Assembly: GCF_000737845.1 (NCBI RefSeq)
Contig: NZ_ATLK01000001.1
Coordinates: 372,001 to 436,000, forward strand
Source: Bifidobacterium bombi DSM 19703
GTDB lineage: Bacteria > Actinomycetota > Actinomycetes > Actinomycetales > Bifidobacteriaceae
DNA length: 64,000 nucleotides
Direction: 5' to 3'
Positions 1 through 7,795 of this stretch are shown here, one piece after another. A program made the translations under genes and the position numbers. Each line of letters opens with the position of its first letter. Within the stretch, counting starts at the first letter, position 1. The notes under the pieces were generated by a model. It was not told where the DNA came from. It saw only the letters and a list, made by a program, of their open reading frames with translations, and ran no database searches.

Positions 1-2
1 TC

Positions 3-773
3 GGCAGTTGGACGGTGCATAACGCCGACGGAGGCAACGTGAATCCCGAGACGCCGTTCCTCGGTTTGGTGCATTCGCACAACACCGTGCAGGCGGCGAT
101 GGCCTCACAGATTGGACTGTGCTCCATTGCGGACACGGCCAAGACGCTTGGTTACCACAATTCGCCTTTGGGACAGGAGGACATCTACTCCAAAGGCTCG
201 CCGTTGTATCCTCCAATGACGATTGGCGCCGTGCAGGCGTCGCCACTTACCATGGCGAACGTGTATGCCACCATCGCCGCTAATGGTGTGGAATGCACGC
301 CGATCGCCATCAAGAAGGTGATTAACAAGGAAGGCGAGGATCTGAAGGTGCCGAGCGCCAATTGCCATCAGGCCATTTCTTCCGAAATAGCTCAGACCAC
401 GGCGTATGCCATGAACCAGGGTGTGGTTCGTCCTGATGGAGTGGCTGCGGTCACACGGCTGGATAACGGCAGAAAGACCTTCGCCAAGACCGGTACGAAC
501 GAGAATACGTATATGGCGACCGGCGGTTTCGTACCTCAGGTCTCGACGTTCGTTTCGGTGGGCAATGCCGAATATACCGTTCCCTTCGATCGCAAGACCA
601 TCAATGGCAAGTATCGTGCGGTGTGGTATGGCGAAGACATAGCGGCCCCAGCTTGGAGGAACTTCATGAATCGCTATCTGGCCGCGGGGAATGTGCCGCA
701 AGACAATAACTACGGCAATCCTGCTCCGCAATACATGGGTTCGTCCAGCGCTCCTACACAGAACAGACAGTAG
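3..773 (+). CDS. Penicillin-binding protein (transglycosylase/transpeptidase), C-terminal part
   Basis: This is the C-terminal end of a class A penicillin-binding protein that cross-links peptidoglycan outside the membrane; the gene begins before the window. The reading frame is open from base 3. The KTGT motif (in FAKTGTNENTYMATGG) is the third transpeptidase motif, followed by the usual aromatic/Gly strand region. The SxxK and SxN motifs lie partly or wholly upstream and are not all visible. The tail is rich in Pro, Ser, Gln and Asn, as in actinobacterial PonA-type proteins. A strong hairpin follows the stop codon, so this is the last gene of its transcript. Assignment to the PBP1A/PonA class is by motif and tail only. 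Confidence 0.9.
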   Translation, partial: GSWTVHNADGGNVNPETPFLGLVHSHNTVQAAMASQIGLCSIADTAKTLGYHNSPLGQEDIYSKGSPLYPPMTIGAVQASPLTMANVYATIAANGVECTPIAIKKVINKEGEDLKVPSANCHQAISSEIAQTTAYAMNQGVVRPDGVAAVTRLDNGRKTFAKTGTNENTYMATGGFVPQVSTFVSVGNAEYTVPFDRKTINGKYRAVWYGEDIAAPAWRNFMNRYLAAGNVPQDNNYGNPAPQYMGSSSAPTQNRQ

Positions 774-784
774 CGGCGGCGGAA

Positions 785-838
785 ACGGGAAACGGGACGT
801 CCGGTGACGAAGGGGTCGCCGTGCGTCCCGTTTCCCGT
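785..838 (+). terminator. Hairpin after the penicillin-binding protein gene
   Basis: A perfect 15-bp inverted repeat (785-799, ACGGGAAACGGGACG, with 824-838) and a 24-nt loop lies 11 bp after the stop codon. There is no T-run, so it may act as a weak terminator or as a 3' end stabiliser. Confidence 0.7.
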
Positions 839-942
839 ATCATGAGATGCTTTGATGGGCATTCCGTTGCGATTGTTTTCAGCGGGTTATGAACCTGGCG
901 ATGTGAGCGGGAAGACTGATATGCGTGATTGCTAGGGCAAAC

Positions 943-989
943 TTTCAGTCTGTTTGCGTTTCTGAAATAATTTGTGCGATAATGTTCAT
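943..989 (+). promoter_or_regulatory. Leaderless promoter and candidate operator of the DeoR gene
   Basis: A -35 TTGCGT (954-959), 18-bp spacer and -10 GATAAT (978-983) place the transcript start at the ATG at 990, only 6 nt past the -10. No Shine-Dalgarno is present. An inverted repeat TTTCAG (943-948) / CTGAAA (962-967) flanks the -35 and could be an autoregulatory operator (inference). Confidence 0.6.
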
Positions 990-1775
990 ATGATTTCCTC
1001 ACAGAGACAGCATGTGATTCTCAGCAGGCTTCGCACTCGTGGAGCAGTTCGCATCACAGCGCTTTCAAAAGAGCTTGGAGTCTCGGCCATGACCGTGCGT
1101 CGCGACATTGCCGATCTTGCGGACAAAGGTCTGCTCAAGAGAGTCCACGGCGGGGCCGTGACCACCAGCTCGTTGCTCAGCGAGCCGTTGTTTTCGGTGA
1201 AATCACAGATGGACATAGGGCTCAAGGACTCCATAGCCCAGGAGGCCGTCAAATACGTTTCACCCGGTGATGTTATAGCTGTTGGCGGCGGAACCACGGC
1301 TTACATTTTCGCCCAGCACCTTTTGGAATCGCAGCAGGCCAGTGGAATTACCATACTGACCAATTCCATTCCCGTTGCGGAACTGGTTCAGGCGATGGAA
1401 TCCAAGGACATCGAGGTCATCGTCACGGGTGGCGTCATCACACGGTCGAATTCATTGGTCGGCCCCATAGCCGACAAGGTCATCGAATCCTTGCGGGTCA
1501 ACACGGTCTTCCTTGGCACGCATTCCGTTTCCGTGCCTAGGGGTTTCCTTATGCCGAACTCTTTGGAGGCTGCGACGGATATGGCCATGATGGGCATCGC
1601 AGATAAGACGATCATCCTCACTGATCACACGAAGTGGAGCTGTACCTCCCTGTCTCTGTTCGCCAGATTTGACCAAGTTGACACATTGATCACGGACGAC
1701 GGTCTCGACAAGGATTCCGCTGAGGAGACCCGTAGCCTGGTGAGCAATTTGGTGCTGACTCATAAAAGCAGCTGA
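990..1775 (+). CDS. DeoR-family transcriptional regulator, probably of galactose genes
   Basis: A 261-residue DeoR-family repressor. Residues 1-57 form the winged helix-turn-helix (SAMTVRRDIADL, then KRVHGGAV). The remainder is a DeoRC sugar-phosphate sensor domain with VGGGTTAY near residue 95, LGTHSVS near 175 and DHTKW near 214. The ATG at 990 is preferred over the upstream TTG at 972 because the family starts at this point and the -10 box lies 6 nt upstream. It stands 57 bp before galT on the same strand, so control of galactose use by a phosphorylated sugar is likely (inference from context). The family assignment is firm; the effector is unknown. Confidence 0.9.
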   Translation: MISSQRQHVILSRLRTRGAVRITALSKELGVSAMTVRRDIADLADKGLLKRVHGGAVTTSSLLSEPLFSVKSQMDIGLKDSIAQEAVKYVSPGDVIAVGGGTTAYIFAQHLLESQQASGITILTNSIPVAELVQAMESKDIEVIVTGGVITRSNSLVGPIADKVIESLRVNTVFLGTHSVSVPRGFLMPNSLEAATDMAMMGIADKTIILTDHTKWSCTSLSLFARFDQVDTLITDDGLDKDSAEETRSLVSNLVLTHKSS

Positions 1776-1832
1776 ATTTTATACAAACAACGAGAACCAT
1801 AACCCTGACGGGGTTGAGGGGAGTGTCATACC

Positions 1833-3080
1833 ATGACGAAATTTCGCCATTACGAACCGGATACATACGCACAGCAGCATATCCGCATCACACCGACGAC
1901 GTTGGCTGACGGGCGCGAATTCTTCTATCTTGATGATGAACCGGAGTACGTCAGTGGGAAGAAAACCCGTGAGCTCCATGATCCGCGTCCTCTGGCGGAC
2001 CGTTTCGCGCCCCACGCTGACGCTGACGGCAATGTCGTGCCGTATGCGGCACCGCAGATGCGGCGTGATCCACTTACAGGTGACTGGATTCCCATGGCGA
2101 CGGCTCGCATGAACCGCCCCATCACCGCAGGGCTGAAGAAGACAGCCAGTGGCAATCCGCTCGCTGCCCGTATTCCGGGCAGTGCCTATCAAGACGGGGA
2201 AGTGCCTGACACTGATTATGATGTGGTCGTCTTCGAAAACCGTTTCCCATCCATGGTGCAGGTGCCGGGGGTGGACAACACGACAAGCTTCGTGGATGGC
2301 AACCATCTTTGGCAGACCCGGCCGGCCGCCGGTCGATGCGAGGTGATTTGCTTCGACCCGAATGAGTCGGGTCTTCCTGCGGACCTTCCCGTTGAGCGCC
2401 TGCGTACCGTGGTTGAGGCATGGGCCTTCCGTACCGTGGAATTAAGCCATCTGGAAGGTATCGAACAGATCTTCCCCTTTGAGAACCACGGGCAGGAGAT
2501 CGGTGTGTCTTTGGCTCATCCGCACGGCCAGGTGTACTGCTATCCCTACATGCCTGCGAAGATGGAAGCTGAATTGACGCATACCGAGGAGTATTTCGAA
2601 CAAACCGGAGGTAATCTGCTCCGCGATTTGATGGCAGCCGAAATCGATGCCGGAAAGCGTGTCGTCATGCGTAACCACAGTTGGGTGGCGTATGTACCGG
2701 CCGCTGCGCGCTGGCCCTTGGAGGTACATGTAGCGCCGTTGCGTGATGTGCTGACGCTCGATGAACTGAACGATCAGGAACGCTGGGACCTTGCTCAGAT
2801 GTATTCAACGTTGCTCAAGCGCGGCAATGCCTTCTTCGACACCGGCGACGGCAAGGGCATGGATCTGCCTTATATTTCAGCCTGGCATCAGGCTCCCGTG
2901 CGTGATCCACGCCGTGCTCATTACCGCCTCAACCTTCAATTTTTCTCGTTCCGACGTGCCGCGAACAAGATCAAATATCTTGCCGGGTCCGAGTCCGGCA
3001 TGGCGGCTTGGGTCTCGGACACCACTCCGGAGCTCATAGCCCAACGGTTCCTGGAATTGGGTCCGGTGGACATCGATTGA
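1833..3080 (+). CDS. galT: Galactose-1-phosphate uridylyltransferase
   Basis: Transfers UMP from UDP-glucose to galactose-1-phosphate in the Leloir pathway, in the cytoplasm. The product is 415 residues. The catalytic HPHGQ motif is present in SLAHPHGQVYCYPY (about residue 230), with VVFENRFPSM and RRDPLTGDWIP of the HIT-fold transferase. The CxxC zinc pair of the Escherichia coli enzyme is not obvious, as in many actinobacterial forms. The ATG at 1833 has a GGGGAG Shine-Dalgarno 9 nt upstream. It follows the DeoR regulator and precedes galK by 179 bp. No galE is in the window. Confidence 0.96.
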   Translation: MTKFRHYEPDTYAQQHIRITPTTLADGREFFYLDDEPEYVSGKKTRELHDPRPLADRFAPHADADGNVVPYAAPQMRRDPLTGDWIPMATARMNRPITAGLKKTASGNPLAARIPGSAYQDGEVPDTDYDVVVFENRFPSMVQVPGVDNTTSFVDGNHLWQTRPAAGRCEVICFDPNESGLPADLPVERLRTVVEAWAFRTVELSHLEGIEQIFPFENHGQEIGVSLAHPHGQVYCYPYMPAKMEAELTHTEEYFEQTGGNLLRDLMAAEIDAGKRVVMRNHSWVAYVPAAARWPLEVHVAPLRDVLTLDELNDQERWDLAQMYSTLLKRGNAFFDTGDGKGMDLPYISAWHQAPVRDPRRAHYRLNLQFFSFRRAANKIKYLAGSESGMAAWVSDTTPELIAQRFLELGPVDID

Positions 3081-3259
3081 ACCCATGCCAGAGAATGAAC
3101 AATTGGCAAGTTGCTGCAGGCGACGGTACGTGCCGCGGACGTGTCCGGGGCCTCGCCGAGGTTCTGTTGTATGTCAAAAGCGGTGGGTTCTTCCTGGAGG
3201 ATTCGACTGTGTTCTCAGGACAGTCATTGATGGTATAAAACGAATAGGAGAATGTACTG

Positions 3260-4510
3260 ATGTCAGATATCGAGTTTCTTGAGGCCTACGACGATTCCAC
3301 TGGCGCAGCGCTAGCTTCGGGTCTTTTCGCCAAAGTCTTCGGCAGTGATCCCGACGGGGTTTGGGCCGCCCCTGGCCGTGTCAACCTCATTGGTGAGCAT
3401 ACTGATTACAACGCCGGCCTATGCCTTCCCATCGCCCTGCCGCATCGGACGTATGTTGCCGTGCATCTTCGCGATGATATGCGAATGCGGGTGGTGTCGA
3501 GCGTCAAACCGGAGGATGTCGTGGACATTGATCTCGAGGGGCTGGGCGCCGGAGGCGTCAAGGGCTGGGCCGCGTACCCGATTGGTGTGGCCTGGGCGCT
3601 GCGTGAGGCTGGTTTTGACACCGTTTGCGGTAGCGATATGGCGTTCGTGACCTGTGTTCCATTTGCATCGGGATTGAGCTCCTCCGCAGCGATGACATGC
3701 TCGACCGCATTGGCGCTTGACGGTGTGTTCGGACTCGGATTCGGAGGCACTGACAAAGGTAGGATTACCCTCATCGATGCAGCGGTGCGCGCTGAAAACG
3801 ACATGGCGGGTGCCTCTACCGGTGGACTTGACCAGAGCGCCGCCATGAGGTGCACACCCGGGCACTCATTGCGTTTGGACTTCAGGCCGGGGCTCGATGC
3901 CATCGATTCCGCGACTCAGGAGCCTTTCGACTTGGAGGAGTTGGGACTTGAGCTGTTGGTGATCGACACTCAGGCACACCACCAGCTGAACGATGGTCAG
4001 TATGGGCAACGTCGTTCCAGTTGTGAACGGGCCGCGCGGGAATTGGGCGTGGCGAACCTTAGGGAAGTCGCAGATGAGGTCGAAGCCTCTGATGATCCGC
4101 AGATTGCCCTTGCTCGGGTATTGAACCGGCTTGACGATGAGACGACCCGTAAACGTGTACGGCATGTCGTCAACGAGATCGGGCGTGTGGATCGTTTCAT
4201 CAAGGCGTTTGCATCCGGGGATGCGCGCGAGGCCGGAAAACTCATGGATGCTTCGCATGCTTCGCTGTGTGATGATTATGAGGTCACCGTTCCTGAACTT
4301 GACGTCGCTGTCGCGGCATCCCGGGAGGCGGGTGCGCTGGGCGCTCGTATGACGGGCGGTGGTTTCGGCGGATCGGTCATCGCGCTCGTGGCCCGCGGGG
4401 AGAGTCGCGCAGTGGCCTGCCATGTGGCTGGTTCATTTGCTGACAATGGCTTCCGCACGCCTCGTGCCTTGGTCGCCGTAGCATCTGATTCGGCGCACAG
4501 AGTCAGATAA
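3260..4510 (+). CDS. galK: Galactokinase
   Basis: Phosphorylates alpha-galactose at C1 with ATP, the first committed Leloir step. The 416-residue protein carries all three GHMP kinase motifs: GRVNLIGEHTDYNAG near residue 40 (galactokinase signature), SGLSSSAAM near 138 (phosphate loop) and TGGGFGGSVIAL near 370. The ATG at 3260 is preceded by AGGAG at 9 nt. The 179-bp gap after galT contains no ORF or hairpin that I can support, but a TATAAA at 3234-3239 could give galK its own promoter. A hairpin follows the gene. Confidence 0.97.
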   Translation: MSDIEFLEAYDDSTGAALASGLFAKVFGSDPDGVWAAPGRVNLIGEHTDYNAGLCLPIALPHRTYVAVHLRDDMRMRVVSSVKPEDVVDIDLEGLGAGGVKGWAAYPIGVAWALREAGFDTVCGSDMAFVTCVPFASGLSSSAAMTCSTALALDGVFGLGFGGTDKGRITLIDAAVRAENDMAGASTGGLDQSAAMRCTPGHSLRLDFRPGLDAIDSATQEPFDLEELGLELLVIDTQAHHQLNDGQYGQRRSSCERAARELGVANLREVADEVEASDDPQIALARVLNRLDDETTRKRVRHVVNEIGRVDRFIKAFASGDAREAGKLMDASHASLCDDYEVTVPELDVAVAASREAGALGARMTGGGFGGSVIALVARGESRAVACHVAGSFADNGFRTPRALVAVASDSAHRVR

Positions 4511-4560
4511 TCATCGCTTATGCATCACGTGTCTGTTAAGAATGGCGTGTCAATATACAA

Positions 4561-4598
4561 CAAGGTGCAGCGTGCGTGTGATGGCAAGCTGCACCTTG
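4561..4598. terminator. Convergent hairpin between galK and the GH49 pseudogene
   Basis: A perfect 11-bp inverted repeat (4561-4571 CAAGGTGCAGC with 4588-4598) and 16-nt loop lies between two converging genes. No T-run is present on either side, so a bidirectional terminator is inferred from position. Confidence 0.6.
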
Positions 4599-4610
4599 CG
4601 GTTCGCTCAC

Positions 4611-6363
4611 CTATCGGCAATCCCAGCTATCCCATAGATTCAAGTCGAAATCCAAGCGTCTTGGCTTGTCTGAAGCCCAATTGCCGTCTGACTTGGTGAT
4701 GACTTCGCCTCCCACTGTGTAATCATGTATCGATAATCCGTTGTGCTCCTTCATTTGATTACCAATCTTCACCGCTGCTCCCTCAGGATCGTTATAAACA
4801 GAAAGCCTGCTCGTCTGTTTAAGTGAGTCAAGCTTGTTCCATGATTCGATGTGGAACGAATCGATGCGCAGTCTTGTAATATTTTCCAGCGCATATATTC
4901 GAACTGCGCAGTTGACCATGCCTTCGACCTCTGTTTCCTTGATTTCGATGTCATCGATGGTCTTACTGTGATCTGCGCGGTTTTTCTCTGGGCCAAGCCA
5001 ATGGGGTGAAAAAATTATCACCCCAGTGTTTCCATTGTCCCAATGCATAAGATTATGTATCACATCAGTGTCCTTGACGTGGATGTCGTGGATGTCTCTT
5101 GGGGCTCAGCCCATTTGAATGACCGGTCCATTCTCGTTCTTCTAAATCACCGTGTCGCCGACATCGACGCTGGAATGGTAGAGTTTTATTACATCGTCGT
5201 TTGAGTGGAAGAACGTATGCTTCATGCTACTTCCGCGATAGAGTTCAATACCGTCGGTCTGCCAGTACCATCCGCCAATCTGTTGGTAATTACGGACATG
5301 CATGGCAAAAGTTTCTTCATCTCCATATACAACAAATGAATGATATGGTGGGTTTGCAACGGTTATTCCTTGCGAAGCAAGCGTTTGTTGTCTGCATGAG
5401 CCTGAATGGAATTGGAGCTTTTTTACGCATGAGCGGTGGCAATTATCGGTTTTCGGGGAACGATGCAGATAGCTATCTGCGGTATCGGTTTCGTATATAT
5501 ATATATTGTTCGCCTGACAGTACGCCATAACCGGTTACACGGTAACACGATTGCGGTCCCTCTGGAAATTTGAAAGCCCCTTTGACATAAGCTCCGGGGG
5601 CGAAATAGATCCATTTGACGTTGGACGAAAGCTCCGCCATGTGTCTTGGTCCCATGAAATATGTTCCGGGACCGAACGATATCACGTCAGCTTGTACATC
5701 GTCAATGTAGCTGATATCACCTTGCGTCGGTCGGAAGATGGTGCCAGCCTGTGATTTCGGTATAAGCTCGCCGTCTTCGTCAGAGACTTTCGGCTGAGCG
5801 AAAATCATCATCGTGTTGCGTGGTTGTATGTGCACATCACGAGAATGGGCGTCAACCGTTTCGCTCAGGACACCCGAACGATCATAGGCTGTGAACAACT
5901 CAGAATCGAATTCCACCGAAAACCTGTAACCGCCAGGATTATATGAAACTCCAATCCGGATTGTCGAATCGGATAGCAGTTGTTTGCTGAATTTCAGCTT
6001 GGACGGGCGAATCTTCACCTGGTTGGCAGAGGAAATGTTCTTATTGGTGGTGAGGGTTACATCGACATAGACATCCGTAAAGTATTCGAAGCATGACCAA
6101 GACATCGTCATGTTCGATTCCGTAGCGAACTCAGCGCCATCGAGACTGGAGTATCCTAATTTCTCACTGCCGTTTCTCGGTATACTGATGTAAGTGAAGG
6201 AATCATAGTAATTGTATGGAGCCTTGCACGTCGATACCTTGGTGGAACAGAACGGCGACTGACGCACTTGATTGTTACTCAATACGCAGCTGGCACTTTT
6301 CTTCGCATCCGCGTGCCACCAAGTGTGCAGATAAATGTCATTGGCGGTTCGTGCTGAGAACAA
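4611..6363 (-). pseudogene. Decayed GH49 dextranase/isopullulanase gene
   Basis: Three minus-strand open pieces (6363-5473, 5528-5142, 5063-4611) together match one glycoside hydrolase family 49 protein, a normally secreted endo-hydrolase of dextran or pullulan. Family landmarks are YDSF.YISIP, IYFAPGAYVKGAF and GYGVLSGEQY, then QTDGIELY and HSNDDVIKLY, which hold the catalytic aspartates. The lesions are a frame change inside the TA repeat at 5494-5506; an in-frame TAG after GDTV-I (about 5142) and TGA after VIQMG, both where the family has tryptophan (from memory), as if TGG had become TAG and TGA; and no signal peptide or good start codon, with a stop at 6397-6399. Pieces two and three share one frame. 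It follows the LacI gene on the same strand. I regard it as inactive. Confidence 0.85.
5494..5506. repeat. TA dinucleotide repeat at the GH49 frame break
   Basis: Six TA units plus T form a short tandem repeat exactly where the minus-strand frame changes. Four or seven TA units would restore the frame. Four units gives a product whose length best fits the family pattern after GEQ (inference), suggesting expansion by slipped-strand replication. Confidence 0.8.
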
Positions 6364-6561
6364 ATGAGTCTTTTCCGCGGACGATTGCGGATTTACTCAC
6401 TTGGATTGACCGGCGATTGCGTTTGAGTCAATTGCGGTGGTTCACGCCCACATGGAGTCGGTTGGCTTGTGATATCCGCCGATTTGTTGTTACGGGATTA
6501 CCTCATGCTGTACGAACTTCTTCGTTTCAGTGTAATATATGTATCTCTTCTCTTCTGGGAT

Positions 6562-6590
6562 ATGTAATAAAAGATTGTGATATAGTGCAA
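6562..6590 (-). promoter_or_regulatory. Candidate promoter of the GH49 pseudogene
   Basis: On the minus strand, -35 TTGCAC (6590-6585), a 17-bp spacer and -10 TTACAT (6567-6562) stand just below the LacI gene's stop. No recognisable start codon with ribosome site follows before the body of the pseudogene. Confidence 0.4.
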
Positions 6591-6609
6591 AATTTACGTA
6601 ATATTTGCT

Positions 6610-7623
6610 TCATGATTTTCTACATATCGCAGTTGAATCTCGAGCAAGGAGTTCGGGTTCGAACATGAAAAGCTCCCGTTTGGCCATTTGAGTGTAATCC
6701 TCCATCATTCGCTGTAGTCCACTGACGATTGTTTCGCTGATGTTGCCTATGGGTTGCCGTATAGTCGTCAGGGCAGGTGAGATGTAACTCATGGTCATGG
6801 AGTCATCGTAACCAACCACTGAGATGTCGTGTGGCACGTCTAAATCCAAGTTATGAGCCGCTTTTATAGCTCCAAGAGCGAGTTGATCGCTGGCACAGAA
6901 GATTGCGGTTACACCCTTTTCAAGGAGTTTCGTCGCTGCCATTTGTCCGGATTCCAATCCGTAGGTTGTCCACTGGGTTAGCTCTTCTGAGTGTTCGAGT
7001 CCGTGTGACTTGAAGAATTTCAATGCGGCCTTGTGCTTTATGATGCTGGGGTAGTGCCTCAGATCGCCAAGCAACAGCCCGATGCGTTCATGGCCTAGAT
7101 TTGCCAGGTGGTTGAGCGCCATTTCCGTGGATCGCTGGTCATTCGTGCCTACATACAAACCATCCATGTTACGTACGGTGCCGTTGAGGAAAGCTGCGGG
7201 GATCTTATGTTCGCTGAGGATCTTATACATCTCCAGATCCGAATCTTTGGTATCGTACTGGCCTGCAAGAAAAATGACCCCGGCTGGTTCCTGAGTTCCC
7301 AGGCTGGTCAGATAGTCGGCTTCCGTTACACCGCCCAATTTGTACGTGCATAGCTGGGTTTGGTAACCGGCATGTTGTAGCAGCGTATTGAGTCTTGTGA
7401 CGAACTCCGGAAAAATCGGATTGCTCAGGTCAGGCGTGACGATGGCCACGAAACGCGAATTTGGTCGCACGAACTTGTTCCGAGGTATACCAGCCGCATC
7501 CATCGCATCAAGTACCGTGTTGCGCGTGCTTTCCGACACGCCGGGTTTGCCGTTGATTACACGCGATATAGTGGCTTGGCTCACGCCGGTGTTCTGAGCT
7601 ATCGTTGCAAGTGTTTTTGCCAT
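6610..7623 (-). CDS. LacI-family regulator of the alpha-glucan locus
   Basis: A 337-residue LacI/GalR repressor. Residues 1-45 are the DNA-binding headpiece (LATIAQNTGVSQATISRVI, then KPGVSESTR), followed by a periplasmic-binding-protein-like effector domain (FVAIVTPDLSNPIFPEFV; GYDDSMTMSYISPALTTIRQP near the end). I start at the ATG at 7623 because the headpiece begins there; in-frame ATGs at 7632 and 7653 are possible and no Shine-Dalgarno is decisive. It is divergent from the binding protein gene at 7796. The 170-bp gap holds a strong plus-strand promoter overlapping a TTGCGCAA palindrome, a likely operator. The effector is probably an isomalto-oligosaccharide or glucose (inference from neighbours). 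Confidence 0.92.
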   Translation of the reverse strand: MAKTLATIAQNTGVSQATISRVINGKPGVSESTRNTVLDAMDAAGIPRNKFVRPNSRFVAIVTPDLSNPIFPEFVTRLNTLLQHAGYQTQLCTYKLGGVTEADYLTSLGTQEPAGVIFLAGQYDTKDSDLEMYKILSEHKIPAAFLNGTVRNMDGLYVGTNDQRSTEMALNHLANLGHERIGLLLGDLRHYPSIIKHKAALKFFKSHGLEHSEELTQWTTYGLESGQMAATKLLEKGVTAIFCASDQLALGAIKAAHNLDLDVPHDISVVGYDDSMTMSYISPALTTIRQPIGNISETIVSGLQRMMEDYTQMAKRELFMFEPELLARDSTAICRKS

Positions 7624-7707
7624 TGAGACCATTCCAATCAAGATAGAAGTCATTTTCTCTGCTGATATTGTACTGCATTGAGTATGACATGAAATATACA
7701 GCAAATG

Positions 7708-7736
7708 TTGCGCAAAAAATACTCTTTTGTTATACT
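7708..7736 (+). promoter_or_regulatory. Promoter and candidate LacI operator of the alpha-glucan importer
   Basis: A -35 TTGCGC (7708-7713), exact 17-bp spacer and -10 TATACT (7731-7736) drive the binding protein gene. The -35 lies in the palindrome TTGCGCAA (7708-7715), which has the central CG typical of LacI-family operators. Repression by the divergent LacI protein is inferred. Confidence 0.65.
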
Positions 7737-7795
7737 AAAATCGCTCGAAAGAGCAGATTAATTCAGCAAAGACGCAAAGAGGTTGGAGGGTTCTT

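Noticed and set aside
3085..3282. Small ORF between galT and galK
   Set aside because: It is Arg/Cys-rich without a ribosome site and overlaps the galK start; it looks like chance.
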